Assembly: GCA_937927975.1 (NCBI GenBank)
Contig: CALEZT010000260.1
Span: forward strand, 1-30,683
DNA length: 30,683 nt
From: an uncultured Phycisphaerales bacterium
GTDB lineage: Bacteria > Planctomycetota > Phycisphaerae > Sedimentisphaerales > Anaerobacaceae
Reading direction: 5' to 3'
In this document: positions 7,248 through 15,895 of the stretch, one piece after another
Numbering within the stretch: position 1 is the first letter of the stretch
Layout: each line of letters begins with the position of its first letter
The notes under the pieces: model-generated
Seen by the model: only the letters and a program-made list of their open reading frames with translations
The model's database searches: none
What the model was told of the DNA's origin: nothing
Translations under genes and position numbers: made by a program

Positions 7248-7778
7248 ATGACGAACGCTGAGGATGACATCTTGGTCCGGCGGGCCTTGCAGGCAGACCC
7301 AGCGAGCTTCGAGCAGTTGTGTCTGCGGTACTACTCGCCGCTGATCGCGGTGGCAGACTCGATCCTTCTGGACCGGCACTTGGCGGAGGATGCCGCGCAG
7401 GAGGCCCTCGCGCATGCCTGCCGGCAGCTTCCAAGGCTCAAAGAGCCTGGACGATTTGGCGCCTGGGCGGCGGCGATCTGCCGAAACGTGGCGAAGGACA
7501 TGCTTCGAGACCGCATCCGGCGCCGGGCGTCTGCGGAAGACCGTCCGCCGCCGGGATCGGACCCGCGCCAAGACGGGAAAAACGAAGCCCTGACCGAAGC
7601 CGTGCGACGGTTGCCGCCGCGTCTGCGCGAGGTGGTCTTCCTGCGGTTCTACGACGGAATGAGCTACGAACAAATGGGCAATACCCTCGGCGCGACGCCA
7701 CAGTCCATCGACGGCCGACTTCGGCGGGCCAAGAAACAAATCGCGGCGTTCCTGAAGGCAAACGGGTTCGAATTGTAG
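7248..7778 (+). CDS. ECF-type RNA polymerase sigma factor
   Basis: A 176-residue sigma70-family factor of the extracytoplasmic-function class, which directs RNA polymerase to a stress or envelope regulon. Region 2 spans about 20-90 (FEQLCLRYYSPL...AEDAAQEALAHA...FGAWAAAICRNVAKDMLRD). Region 4 spans about 115-168 (LPPRLREVVFLRFYDGMSYEQMG, then the helix-turn-helix TPQSIDGRLRRAKKQI). The linker is short and regions 1 and 3 are absent, as usual for ECFs. It is followed after 13 nt by a membrane-anchored partner gene, the typical sigma/anti-sigma layout. Its ribosome-binding site is weak (TGATGGA). Confidence 0.9.
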   Translation: MTNAEDDILVRRALQADPASFEQLCLRYYSPLIAVADSILLDRHLAEDAAQEALAHACRQLPRLKEPGRFGAWAAAICRNVAKDMLRDRIRRRASAEDRPPPGSDPRQDGKNEALTEAVRRLPPRLREVVFLRFYDGMSYEQMGNTLGATPQSIDGRLRRAKKQIAAFLKANGFEL

Positions 7779-7791
7779 GCTGTGAGCACTT

Positions 7792-8970
7792 ATGAAACGG
7801 GAAGGTGACATGGATCGGCTGGACGAAATGCTCGCCGGGCATCTGCGCCGCGAGCCGGCCTCGTTCGACTTCGACCAGTGGGCCCGCAAGTTCCCCGAGG
7901 ACGCGAAGCTCGTGCAGACGGGATTCGCCCGGCCGGCGCCGAATCGAAGAATGCAACTGATGCAGATAGGGAGGTGTATTATGACAAGTCAATATACAAG
8001 GTTGGCTGGCGTGACGGTCGTGGTTCTGGCAGCGGTTTCTTTTCTGTTCCCGGGCGGTCATGGAATCGTGCCCGAGAGCGTTGTCTTGGCGGATGTTCAG
8101 AAAGCGGTTCAGGCACAAGAGACCGTCTTGGCGACCGGGAAGAGAACGCTGTGTTTCGGCCGGAAACCGGCTTTCGTGCCGCCGGGATTCGAAGAATTGT
8201 TCAGGAAGAACCTCGTTGCCCGGGAAGATGGTTCTTATACCTGGACGCTCATTTCGGAGACCTATGTGTCACCCCAGGGTTACGCCAACCTGGTGTACAC
8301 GCAAGACGGCGAATTGTTCGCACATGCCTGTGCCGACAGTCAAGGCGTCGCGACCTTCCTGTTTCCGCTTGCCAGGATGTACGTTCGTTTCCCGTTGTCG
8401 CAAGACTATCGGGACGCAATGGCCGGGTTCACGATTCAAGGGTTCATCCGGATGCTCTATCAGTCCGGCGACTACCGGAAGATCGGTCCCAAACAGATCG
8501 ATGGCATCAACGCGATCGGCTTCGAGGCAACGGATTGGAGCAAGCGAATGCCGAAAGCGCTCAACGCGAAAGCCGCTTCGTTCTTCCTGAGCGCGGGCGA
8601 CATGACCGCGCGAGCCTGGATCGATCCGGAAACCAAGCTGCCCATCCGCAATGAAGTGGAAGGCGAAATCGCGCCTTGCGTCGTGAGTCTCTTCGAAAAG
8701 GCGCATCTCACAATCGTAGACGACACTTTCACATGGGGTCTTCCAATCGACCCAGCGAAGTTCCTTCCCGAAATCCCCGAAGACTATCGGAAGATCACCC
8801 TACCGAACGGCGCCGCAATCGGCGCGACTGCCTCCGGCGTAGCCTTGGCGGCCACTGTGCCCTGGTGCATCTCTTCTGTCAGACGGTCCCGGCGGTCGTC
8901 CACGTCGGCCCCGCATCGAGATTCACCCGGACCGGCCAGTTCCTCCGCGTCGACGGCGACGGCAGCATAG
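7792..8970 (+). CDS. Membrane-anchored LolA-like partner of the ECF sigma, abnormal C-terminus
   Basis: A 392-residue protein. The short cytosolic N-terminus (MDRLDEMLAGHL...FDFDQWARKFPEDAKL) probably contacts the sigma factor. One membrane segment lies at about 71-92 (GVTVVVLAAVSFLFPGG). A long outer domain (about 95-345) resembles the LolA/outer-membrane-lipoprotein-sorting type found with planctomycete ECF genes, including the late WGLPIDPAKFLPEIPEDY. ATG 7810 is an alternative start, with GGGAAGG 4 nt upstream. From about residue 362 the sequence turns low-complexity (Ser/Arg/Ala). There the frame runs out of register through the fossil at 8886-9002, so the native C-terminus was probably lost. 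The anti-sigma role is inferred from context. Confidence 0.75.
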   Translation: MKREGDMDRLDEMLAGHLRREPASFDFDQWARKFPEDAKLVQTGFARPAPNRRMQLMQIGRCIMTSQYTRLAGVTVVVLAAVSFLFPGGHGIVPESVVLADVQKAVQAQETVLATGKRTLCFGRKPAFVPPGFEELFRKNLVAREDGSYTWTLISETYVSPQGYANLVYTQDGELFAHACADSQGVATFLFPLARMYVRFPLSQDYRDAMAGFTIQGFIRMLYQSGDYRKIGPKQIDGINAIGFEATDWSKRMPKALNAKAASFFLSAGDMTARAWIDPETKLPIRNEVEGEIAPCVVSLFEKAHLTIVDDTFTWGLPIDPAKFLPEIPEDYRKITLPNGAAIGATASGVALAATVPWCISSVRRSRRSSTSAPHRDSPGPASSSASTATAA

Positions 8971-9002
8971 TCACCCTGCTGGACCGCACGGAGCCTCAGT
9001 AG
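8886..9002 (+). pseudogene. Fossil 3' end of a phosphotransferase-like gene
   Basis: In the frame ending at TAG 9000-9002 it reads VPAVVHVGPASR...TGQFLRVDGD...IVTLLDRTEPQ. This matches the end of the 4472-7087 product (IPAVVNVGPASR...TGQLLRVDGD...VVTLLEQ). At DNA level I count 83 identical bases of 99 without gaps against 6956-7054. Similarity stops abruptly on the left of 8886. It is the tail of a second, mostly deleted copy or of a tandem duplication. It lies out of frame within the end of the LolA-like gene. Confidence 0.8.
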
Positions 9003-9589
9003 ATCTGATCCATCGTCCGGAAGAGTTCCGTGCCATCCTCCAGGAGAAACAATCGGCCGGCGTAGCCGTCCATCGGGCCGCGGATCTGCGAGTACTGGTA
9101 GGCGATGTTCCGCGGGACTCTCGCCCCCGTGTCGTTGAGGGTCATCAGGAAGCTCCCTTGCCCCAGAAGAGAAGCCACGCAGAAGTACACCCGGTCCCGC
9201 TCGCCCGGCAGGAAGTCGTCGTAGCGGTACTCGCGGACATTCGGCTCGCCGCGCAGTTTGTCGGCCAGGGCCTTCTCATCCGTCAGATGGGGAAGCTCGA
9301 CGAAGCGCCGATCGAAGTACTCGATGACATCCTGGACGTTGATGGAAATCGTAACCAGGTCCGTCTTCATCTCCAGGACCCGCTTGCCGTCGAGAGCCTC
9401 GTACTTCGACTCCACCGTCCGACGATCGGTGATCTTGTCCTCATCGCCAAACAGCACGGAATTCGCGTCGGGAGAGGCAACGTCGTCGGTCGTCACGGTC
9501 GGGGGCTCTTCGGTCTGAGGCTTGCTCCGACAGCCGAGAGAAAGAAGGGAAGCGACGACAGAGAGGCTTGCCAGGAATATGCGAATCAT
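8996..9589 (-). CDS. Small lipoprotein of unknown function
   Basis: A 197-residue protein starting MIRIFLASLSVVASLLSLGC, a lipoprotein signal with lipobox SLGC (Cys20), followed by a flexible Pro/Thr/Glu/Asp-rich linker. It should be lipid-anchored outside the cytoplasmic membrane. The body (about 55-197) has mixed alpha/beta composition with no motif I recognise. ATG 9589 was chosen because the signal starts there and GGGAGG lies 11 nt upstream; the longer frame from 9637 would be read through the palindrome. The gene converges on the fossil at 8886-9002 and overlaps its stop by a few bases. It follows leuB on the same strand, separated by the 9613-9654 palindrome. Confidence 0.75.
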   Translation of the reverse strand: MIRIFLASLSVVASLLSLGCRSKPQTEEPPTVTTDDVASPDANSVLFGDEDKITDRRTVESKYEALDGKRVLEMKTDLVTISINVQDVIEYFDRRFVELPHLTDEKALADKLRGEPNVREYRYDDFLPGERDRVYFCVASLLGQGSFLMTLNDTGARVPRNIAYQYSQIRGPMDGYAGRLFLLEDGTELFRTMDQIY

Positions 9590-9612
9590 AAGAGAACGTG
9601 CCTCCCAGGAAG

Positions 9613-9654
9613 CTGGATGGCAGGCTCGTTTGTACAAACCGGCCTGCCATCCAG
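9613..9654. repeat. 42-nt near-perfect palindrome between leuB and lipoprotein gene
   Basis: The arms CTGGATGGCAGGC (9613-9625) and GCCTGCCATCCAG (9642-9654) pair over 13 bp. The centre, GTTTGTACAAAC (9628-9639), is a perfect 12-bp palindrome on the same axis; only the two pairs between them fail. Outside, AGGAA and TTCCT extend the symmetry imperfectly. It lies 19 nt after the leuB stop, so it may end or stabilise the leu transcript. It has no U-tract and could equally be a REP-like mobile palindrome. Confidence 0.75.
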
Positions 9655-9673
9655 GATCAATTCCTTCGTTCGG

Positions 9674-10768
9674 TTACTCGGCGACCTTGGCTGCGATGAG
9701 GTCGCCGACCTCGGTGGTCGAGTAGCCCATCTTGCCGGCCGCGAGGGACTTCAGCTTGTTGGCCGTGGCCCACATCACCGCCTGTTCCATCGCGTCGGCG
9801 GCCTTCTCCTGGCCGAGGTGGGCCATCATCATGCCCGCCGCGCAGATCGCCGCCAGCGGATTGATGACGTTCTTGCCCGTGTACTTGGGGGCGCTGCCGC
9901 CGATGGGCTCGAACATGCTGACGCCGCCGGCGTCGGGGTTGATGTTGCCGCCTGCGGCGATGCCCATGCCGCCCTGGATCATGGCGCCCAGGTCCGTGAT
10001 GATGTCGCCGAACATGTTGCCGGTGACGATCACGTCGAACCACTCGGGGTTCTTCACGAACCACATCGTCGTCGCGTCCACATGATAATAATCGCGGGCG
10101 ATGTCGGGATACTGGGCCTGGCCCATCTCATGGAAGGCCCGCTCCCACAGGCCGTAGATGTACGTCAGGACGTTGGTCTTGCCGCTGAGGGCCAGCGTGT
10201 TCTTGTCGCCACGTCCGCGAGCCTTCTTGCCATGCTTCCTGGCGTACTCGAAGGCGTATTTGAGACAGCGGTCCACCTGGAACCGCGAGTAGACCGCCGA
10301 CTGCACGGCCACCTCGTGCGGCGTGCCCTTCATGGTGACGCCGCCGGTGCCGGTGTAGGCGTCGCCGGAGTTCTCGCGAATCACCACGAAGTCGATGTCC
10401 TCAGGGCCCTTGTTCTTGATCGGCGTCTCGACGCCGGGATAGAGCCGGACCGGACGCAGGTTGATGTACTGATCCAGTTCGAACCGGGCCTTGAGCAAGA
10501 TGCCCTTTTCGAGAATGCCCGGGGCCACGTCCGGATGACCGATCGCGCCGAGCAGAATGGCGTCGAACTTGCGGAACTCCTCGACCGCGCTGTCGGGCAG
10601 GGTCTCGCCCGTGCGTTTGTACCGCTCGCCGCCGAAATCGAAGTTCGTCAGGTCCACCTTGAACTTGAATTTGTCCGCCGTCGCCTTGAGGACCTTGACC
10701 GCCTCGGCGACCACTTCCGGCCCGGTCCCGTCTCCGGGAACCACCGCGATCTTATACGTCTTTGCCAT
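9674..10768 (-). CDS. leuB: 3-isopropylmalate dehydrogenase
   Basis: A 364-residue NAD-dependent decarboxylating dehydrogenase of leucine synthesis that converts 3-isopropylmalate to 2-oxoisocaproate in the cytosol. Family features: N-terminal VPGDGTGPEVV, the substrate loop and RENSGDAY segment, the metal-binding GNMFGDIITDLGA and the nucleotide site GGSAPKYTGKN. Length matches the family. The enzyme belongs to the isocitrate/isopropylmalate dehydrogenase superfamily; the leuA, leuC and leuD genes on the same strand support the LeuB assignment over isocitrate or tartrate dehydrogenase. It is separated from leuD by two sulfatase genes and a 175-nt gap with a repeat, so it may also have its own promoter. 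Start ATG 10768, with a weak AAGGAAA upstream. Confidence 0.92.
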   Translation of the reverse strand: MAKTYKIAVVPGDGTGPEVVAEAVKVLKATADKFKFKVDLTNFDFGGERYKRTGETLPDSAVEEFRKFDAILLGAIGHPDVAPGILEKGILLKARFELDQYINLRPVRLYPGVETPIKNKGPEDIDFVVIRENSGDAYTGTGGVTMKGTPHEVAVQSAVYSRFQVDRCLKYAFEYARKHGKKARGRGDKNTLALSGKTNVLTYIYGLWERAFHEMGQAQYPDIARDYYHVDATTMWFVKNPEWFDVIVTGNMFGDIITDLGAMIQGGMGIAAGGNINPDAGGVSMFEPIGGSAPKYTGKNVINPLAAICAAGMMMAHLGQEKAADAMEQAVMWATANKLKSLAAGKMGYSTTEVGDLIAAKVAE

Positions 10769-10818
10769 CGAACGATTTTCCTTTCTTAGTCACTCTCTCA
10801 CATTCTGTTCTCGAAGAG

Positions 10819-10918
10819 TGTCATCCTGAACGGAACGAAGTGGAGTGAAGGATCTGGGCTGCGAATTGAAGAGGGTTCTCGTTCGCAGGCCAGATCCTTC
10901 GCTACGCTCAGGATGACA
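10819..10918. repeat. Dispersed inverted-repeat element (TCATCCTGA...TCAGGATGA)
   Basis: TGTCATCCTGA (from 10819) is complementary to TCAGGATGACA (to 10918), and GAAGGATCTGG (10847-10857) to CCAGATCCTTC (10890-10900). This forms a nested stem of about 100 nt. I know this 'TCATCCTGAGC...GAAGGATC' element as a common intergenic repeat. It sits in the leuB-sulfatase gap; a related partial copy lies at 17938-17989. Confidence 0.65.
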
Positions 10919-10943
10919 AATCATTATTCGTGTGATCCACATT

Positions 10944-12431
10944 TCAGGACTGTCCGTCCTTTCGATTCGGGTTCGGCGTGGGCATTCGCGCCCCCACTTC
11001 GCTGCGCCATCGATGCAGAATCTGCCTCAACTCGGCGGCCTTTTCCGGCATCTTCATCGCCAGATCGTTTCGTTCACTCAGATCGTCGCGGAGATTATAC
11101 AGTTCGACGCGATTGTCTTCATAGAATTCGATCAGTTTGTAGTCGCCCACGCGGACGGCCCCGCCGGGCGAACCGCCCTGATTGCCATAGTGCGGGTAGT
11201 GCCAGTAGAAGGCCCGACGGTCCGGCCGGTTGGTCTGCTGCAAGAATGGCCTCATGCTCCGGCCGTCCAGGTGCTGATCGGGCTTGGCCGGCAGGCCCGC
11301 CATGTCCAGCATCGTCGGATAGAAGTCCGTGCTGATCACCGGCTCCTCGCACACGCTGCCGGGCTGCGTCACGCCGGGCCAGCGGACGATCATCGGCTCG
11401 CGAATGCCGCCTTCGTAGAGCCAGCCTTTGCCCGCCCGCAGCGGCAGATTGCACGTGGGGTGCCCTTCCGAGGTCGAGAGCCCGCCGTTGTCCGACATGA
11501 AGAATATGATGGTGTCCTTCGCCAGGCCCAGCCGATCCAGCGCATCGAGGACCTTGCCCACGGCCTGGTCCATCGCCTCGACCATTCCCGCGTAGACGGC
11601 GTGATCCTGGACGAGCCGAACCTTCCGGTCGCCCTCCTGGCCCCAGTCGGGCCCTTCGTGCCTGACCTGCTTTGCCTTCTCTTCGTACTTGGCTTTGAGG
11701 TCCTCGCGCGCCATCAGCGGCGTGTGGACGGAGTAGAAAGACAGGTACGCCAGGAACGGCTTATCCTTGTTGGCCTCGACAAACCGGCAGGTCTCCGTCG
11801 CCAGCCGGTCGGGCAGATGCTCGCCATCTGGACCATCCGAGAGTCGCGGGTTGCCGTAAGGCGAGAAGTACCGCTTGCCGCCGTAGGGGCCGCCTCGATC
11901 AATGCCGCCTTTGTTGACATCGAAGCCCTGATCCTCCGGCCAGAATCCCTCGGGCCCCAAGTGCCACTTGCCTGCGAAGAAGGTCGCGTAGCCGCCTTCC
12001 TTGAGAGCCTCGGCGACCGTCACTTCCGCCAGAGGCAGCCGGTCCTCGTATCGGGCCGGCAGTAGCGTTCTATTCGTGGTCCGGTTCTTGCCGACAGTGT
12101 CAGGTTGCGGAGCGCCGAAGTAGTCGGTCGTCGCCAGCCGGGCGGGGTACTTGCCCGTCATGATGCTGGCCCGCGTGGGCGAGCAGACGGGACACGCGGC
12201 GTAGGCGCTCGTGAACCGCATGCCGCTCGCGGCCAGCTTGTCCACGTTCGGCGTCTCGTAGAATGTGCTGCCATAGCAGCCCAGGTCCTTCCAGCCCAGA
12301 TCGTCCACCAGGAAGAATACAAAATTCGGTCTCTTCCGCGTCTGCCCGAAGAGCCTGGCCGCTGTGCCGCACCCGGAGAACCACAATGCCGCTCCGGCCC
12401 CCGCTGCCTTGAGAAAATCGCGACGCCTCAT
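10944..12431 (-). CDS. Type I sulfatase, Tat-exported, probable lipoprotein
   Basis: A 495-residue S1-type sulfatase that hydrolyses sulfate esters, probably of polysaccharides. RRRDFLK is a Tat motif, followed by a hydrophobic stretch and Cys21 in a lipobox-like FSGC. Catalytic Cys83 in CSPTR is the residue modified to formylglycine. Asp43/Asp44 (FLVDDLG) and SDNGG are metal ligands; GKWHLG and the C-terminal NLRDDLSERNDLA segment are typical. It overlaps the upstream sulfatase by 4 nt (ATGA), indicating translational coupling. The two proteins are homologous along their length, so they are tandem paralogues. The substrate cannot be inferred. An active formylglycine-generating enzyme must come from elsewhere, since the FGE-domain gene in this window is truncated. 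Confidence 0.93.
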   Translation of the reverse strand: MRRRDFLKAAGAGAALWFSGCGTAARLFGQTRKRPNFVFFLVDDLGWKDLGCYGSTFYETPNVDKLAASGMRFTSAYAACPVCSPTRASIMTGKYPARLATTDYFGAPQPDTVGKNRTTNRTLLPARYEDRLPLAEVTVAEALKEGGYATFFAGKWHLGPEGFWPEDQGFDVNKGGIDRGGPYGGKRYFSPYGNPRLSDGPDGEHLPDRLATETCRFVEANKDKPFLAYLSFYSVHTPLMAREDLKAKYEEKAKQVRHEGPDWGQEGDRKVRLVQDHAVYAGMVEAMDQAVGKVLDALDRLGLAKDTIIFFMSDNGGLSTSEGHPTCNLPLRAGKGWLYEGGIREPMIVRWPGVTQPGSVCEEPVISTDFYPTMLDMAGLPAKPDQHLDGRSMRPFLQQTNRPDRRAFYWHYPHYGNQGGSPGGAVRVGDYKLIEFYEDNRVELYNLRDDLSERNDLAMKMPEKAAELRQILHRWRSEVGARMPTPNPNRKDGQS

Positions 12432-13948
12432 GGGTTGTCCTTTCCGTCCCGGGCTCGCCTCCAGACCTGGAAATCATCGCGAGGCTTGCCCTGGGGCATC
12501 TTCGCTCCCACCTCGATCCGCCAGGCGTGGAGCATCCGTTTCAGTTCGTCCGCCTTGGCGGACATCTTCACGGCCAGATCGTTCCTTTCGCTCAGGTCGT
12601 CTTTAAGATTGTATAGCTCGACCTTGCCGTCCTCGTACCACTCGATCAACTTGTAGTCGCCCGCGCGGACCGCGCCGCTGGGACGATTGCCGCTGCCGTG
12701 ATAGTGCGGGTAGTGCCAGTAGAGCGCATCGCGTTTGGCCGTCCCGGCGCCTCGGAGCAGGGGAACGAGACTGACCCCGTCGACGTGCTGCTCGGGCTTG
12801 AGCGCCAGACCCGCCATCTCCAGCATCGTCGGATAGAAATCCATGCTGACGACCGACTCGTGGCAGACACTGCCCGACTTGGCGACGCCGGGCCACTTGA
12901 TGAGCATCGGCTCGCGAATCCCGCCTTCGTAGAGCCAGCCTTTGCCCGCCCGCAGGGGCAGATTACACGTGGGACCTTCGCGCCCGACCGTCGAGAGCCC
13001 GCCGTTGTCGGACATGAAGATCACGATCGTGTCCTGTTCGAGTTCCAGTGCTTGCAGCTTGTCCAGCACCCGTCCGACGCTGTCGTCGACGCTCTGGATC
13101 ATGCCGGCGTAGACCGCATGGTCCTGAACAAGCCGGGTTGCGTAGGGTCCGTAGACCTTTTCGGCGCGCGGGCCCTCGTGCTCGGGAAGCCCCTTGGCCT
13201 TGGCCTGGTACCTCTCGGCCAGTTCCTTCTTCGATTCGAGCGGCGTGTGCACCCCGTAGTGCGCCAGATACAACAAAAAAGGCCGATCCCTGCTCGCCTC
13301 GATGAACTTGAGCGATTCATCCGTGAGTCGGTCGGTCAGATACTCCCCATCCCGACCGCCCGCCGGCATCGTCTCCAGACTGCGATTGCCTTTGCTGTAC
13401 GGATGAAAATAGCTCGGCGGCGACCCCGAATGGTCTCCCCCGACGTTGATGTCAAAGCCCTGCCGGTCGGGGTAGTATTTCGCGCGGTCCGCATCGCGTG
13501 TTGACAAATGCCATTTGCCGACGTAGCCCGTCGCGTAGCCCACTTCTTTCAGGGCCTCGGCGACCGTCCCCTCCTCCAAGGGCAGGTGCTCGCGATACCC
13601 CGTGGGCGTCTGCGGGGCCCCGATCCAGTCTGTGATGCCCAGGCGGGCGGGGTGCTTGCCCGTCATGATGCTGGCCCGCGTGGGCGAACACACGGGACAG
13701 GCCGCGTACGCGTTCGTGAATCGCACGGACTGCGCCGCAAGCCGATCGATATTGGGCGTTTCGTAGAACGTGCTTCCGTAGCATCCCAAGTCCTTCCAGC
13801 CGAGGTCGTCGATCAGGAAGAACACAAAGTTCGGCTTGCGGCGCGTCGTACTCTGACGGCCGAGACCCGCGCGGGCGCAGAACCCCAGGATCGCCGTGGT
13901 GCCGGCGGCCTCAAGGAACTCCCGTCTGTTGAGAACTCTCCCGCTCAT
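12428..13948 (-). CDS. Type I sulfatase, Tat-exported
   Basis: A 506-residue paralogue of the downstream sulfatase. The signal holds NRREFLEAAG, a Tat motif, without an obvious lipobox, so the product is probably periplasmic and soluble. Asp47/Asp48 (FLIDDLG), Cys87 in CSPTR (the formylglycine site), GKWHLS and SDNGG are present. The two paralogues differ mainly in the loop after GKWHL and in the region around residues 175-215, which may set substrate choice. It starts 19 nt after the leuD stop, with AAGGG upstream of ATG 13948. It therefore appears to be transcribed as part of the leu operon. That position is unusual for a sulfatase. Confidence 0.93.
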   Translation of the reverse strand: MSGRVLNRREFLEAAGTTAILGFCARAGLGRQSTTRRKPNFVFFLIDDLGWKDLGCYGSTFYETPNIDRLAAQSVRFTNAYAACPVCSPTRASIMTGKHPARLGITDWIGAPQTPTGYREHLPLEEGTVAEALKEVGYATGYVGKWHLSTRDADRAKYYPDRQGFDINVGGDHSGSPPSYFHPYSKGNRSLETMPAGGRDGEYLTDRLTDESLKFIEASRDRPFLLYLAHYGVHTPLESKKELAERYQAKAKGLPEHEGPRAEKVYGPYATRLVQDHAVYAGMIQSVDDSVGRVLDKLQALELEQDTIVIFMSDNGGLSTVGREGPTCNLPLRAGKGWLYEGGIREPMLIKWPGVAKSGSVCHESVVSMDFYPTMLEMAGLALKPEQHVDGVSLVPLLRGAGTAKRDALYWHYPHYHGSGNRPSGAVRAGDYKLIEWYEDGKVELYNLKDDLSERNDLAVKMSAKADELKRMLHAWRIEVGAKMPQGKPRDDFQVWRRARDGKDNP

Positions 13949-13967
13949 CGGTTCGGCCCTTGTGAAC

Positions 13968-14453
13968 TCAGACGCCTGCCTTCATGATGTGATTGAGCAG
14001 ACCGCCGTCGCGGATGATCTCCAGTGCGAAGTCCGGCAGCGGCATGAACTGGATCTTCTTGCCGCTGGTCTTGTCCTGGATCACGCCGGCGTTGTAGTCG
14101 ATCTCGACCTCGTCGCCGTCGGCGATCTGGTCCACCGCCTCGGCCGACTCGATCAGGTAGAACCCGCAGTCGATCGCGTTGCGGTAGAAAATCCGTGCGA
14201 ACGACCGGGCGATGACGGTCTGGACCTTGGCGCCGCGGATCGCCCAGACCGCATGCTCCCGGCTGGACCCGCATCCGAAGTCGTCGCCCGCAACGATGAC
14301 GTCGCCGGGCTTGCTCTTCTTCACGAAGTCCTTGTCCAGGTCCTCCATGCAGTACTTGGCCAGCTCGGCCTCGTTGTCGGTATTCAAGTACCGAGCGGGG
14401 ATGATCTCGTCGGTATTGATGTGATCACGCTTGTAGACGTGTGCTCTTGCCAT
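13968..14453 (-). CDS. leuD: 3-isopropylmalate dehydratase small subunit
   Basis: A 161-residue swivel-domain subunit that completes the LeuCD isomerase (2- to 3-isopropylmalate). [12 protein letters not shown] is the family signature; [13 protein letters not shown] at the N-terminus is typical of the short LeuD form. ATG 14453 (MARAHVYK) is chosen because AGGA lies 6 nt upstream. The longer frame from 14498 is repeat-derived ([10 protein letters not shown]). The partner leuC lies upstream across a repeat-filled gap. Confidence 0.92.
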   Translation of the reverse strand: MARAHVYKRDHINTDEIIPARYLNTDNEAELAKYCMEDLDKDFVKKSKPGDVIVAGDDFGCGSSREHAVWAIRGAKVQTVIARSFARIFYRNAIDCGFYLIESAEAVDQIADGDEVEIDYNAGVIQDKTSGKKIQFMPLPDFALEIIRDGGLLNHIMKAGV

Positions 14454-14466
14454 GAGATCCTCATTT

Positions 14467-14609
14467 CTGAAACCAAATCCGAAATTCGAAACAAGCACGA
14501 ATGATCAAAACCCAAAATCCAAAACGGGCCATCCGAAGTGCGCCAGCGTTTCTGTCATTTGAGTTTTCCTCGTTTTGAATTTGTTTCGGATTTCGATATT
14601 CGTGCTTTC
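14467..14609. repeat. Intercistronic inverted-repeat element, leuC-leuD gap
   Basis: The left arm has AATCCGAAATTCGAAAC and CAAAACCC. The right arm has CATTTGAGTTTT and TGAATTTGTTTCGGATTTCG, which is its approximate reverse complement. The element begins immediately after the leuC stop codon and fills the gap almost completely. It belongs to the same family as 15896-16070. Confidence 0.7.
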
Positions 14610-15872
14610 TTACAGATACTTCCTGGGATCAGCCAACTTCCCTTCGATCGCGCTGGCGGCCACCGTCGCCGGGCTGGCCAGGTAGACTTCGCTCTTGGGG
14701 CTGCCCATCCGGCCGACGAAGTTGCGGTTCGTCGAGCTGATGCACTTTTCGCCCGCGGCCAGAATGCCCATGAATCCGCCCAGGCACGCGCCGCAGGTCG
14801 GAGCGGAGATCACGCAGCCGGCGTCGTAGAACACGTCGAACAGACCTTCGTCCTTCGCCTGCTTCCAGATCTCCGGCGTCGCGGGCACCACGATCGTGCG
14901 GATCGCAGCCTCTTTGCCCTTCATGACCTTGGCCGCGATGCGGAGGTCCTCGATCCGCCCGTTCGTGCAACTGCCGAGGTAGGCCTGATCCATCGCCTGG
15001 CCCTGGCACTCGCCGATCGGCACCGCGTTGCTCGGCAGGTGCGGCAGAGCCACCGTGGGCTCGAGCTTCGAGCAATCGAACACCTCGGTCGTGAAGTACT
15101 GGGCGTCCGGGTCGGACTCAAACACCGTGTAGTCCTTGACATCCTTCAGGTGCGAATCCAAGTAGGCCTTGGTCACCTCGTCGAACCCGATGATGCCGTT
15201 CTTGGCGCCGGCTTCGATGGCCATATTGGTCATCGTCATGCGGGCCTCCATCGTCATCTCTTTGAGCGCCGGACCCACGAACTCCATCGCGCGGTAGAGG
15301 GCGCCGTCGGTGCCGATCCGCCCGATCACGTTGAGCATCACGTCCTTGCTGTAGACCCCGTGCGGCAGCGAGCCGTTGAGCACGAACTTCATCGACGCAG
15401 GCACCTTGAACCAGAGCTTGCCGGTGGCGACCGAGGCCGCCAGGTCGGTCGAGCCGATGCCGGTGCTGAAGGCCGCCAGGGCGCCGTAGGTGCAGGTGTG
15501 CGAGTCGCCGCCCACGATCACCTCGCCCGGCCGGATGTGGCCCTGCTCGGGCAGGATCGCATGGCAGACGCCCGCGCGGCCCAGCTTGTAGTAGTGCTTG
15601 ATCTTGTGGCGCTTGGCCCACTCATCGAGCCTCTTGTGCAGCTCGGCGCTCTTGATGTCCTTGGGCGGCTGGAAGTGGTCCGGCGTCACCACGATCCTGT
15701 CCGGGTCGAACACGCGATCCAGTCCCTTCTCCTTGAGCATCGAGATCGCCGGCGGCGTCGTCACATCGTGACACATCACCATGTCGATCCTGGCGTCCAC
15801 CAACTGCCCCGGAACGACCGACTTTTGCCCGGCCGCTCTCGCGAGGATCTTTTCCGTTATCGTCATTCCCAT
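14610..15872 (-). CDS. leuC: 3-isopropylmalate dehydratase large subunit
   Basis: A 420-residue aconitase-superfamily subunit that pairs with LeuD. Three [4Fe-4S] ligands are visible: Cys302 in SCTNGR, and Cys360 and Cys363 in [18 protein letters not shown] is the conserved N-terminal motif. The length fits the shorter LeuC type (about 420 residues) rather than the enterobacterial one (about 466); homoaconitase-like activity is possible but the leu context favours LeuC. Start ATG 15872 has AGAGGTGA 8 nt upstream. The oxygen-sensitive cluster means activity depends on iron-sulfur supply. Confidence 0.92.
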   Translation of the reverse strand: MGMTITEKILARAAGQKSVVPGQLVDARIDMVMCHDVTTPPAISMLKEKGLDRVFDPDRIVVTPDHFQPPKDIKSAELHKRLDEWAKRHKIKHYYKLGRAGVCHAILPEQGHIRPGEVIVGGDSHTCTYGALAAFSTGIGSTDLAASVATGKLWFKVPASMKFVLNGSLPHGVYSKDVMLNVIGRIGTDGALYRAMEFVGPALKEMTMEARMTMTNMAIEAGAKNGIIGFDEVTKAYLDSHLKDVKDYTVFESDPDAQYFTTEVFDCSKLEPTVALPHLPSNAVPIGECQGQAMDQAYLGSCTNGRIEDLRIAAKVMKGKEAAIRTIVVPATPEIWKQAKDEGLFDVFYDAGCVISAPTCGACLGGFMGILAAGEKCISSTNRNFVGRMGSPKSEVYLASPATVAASAIEGKLADPRKYL

Positions 15873-15895
15873 CTGCTGTCACCTCTTCAACTGAT

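Noticed and set aside
4325..7270. 981-codon open frame on the minus strand opposite the phosphotransferase-like gene
   Set aside because: It is the mirror of a high-GC coding frame, has no ribosome-binding site and no protein-family features, while the plus strand encodes a complete recognised enzyme.
9158..10789. 543-codon plus-strand frame over leuB and the lipoprotein gene
   Set aside because: Antisense to two well-supported genes and reads through the 9613-9654 palindrome; no family features.
10944..13948. Sulfatases activated by the FGE-domain gene at 21.5-22.4 kb
   Set aside because: That gene lacks the C-terminal third containing the active site and is a chimaera, so it is not a credible activator.
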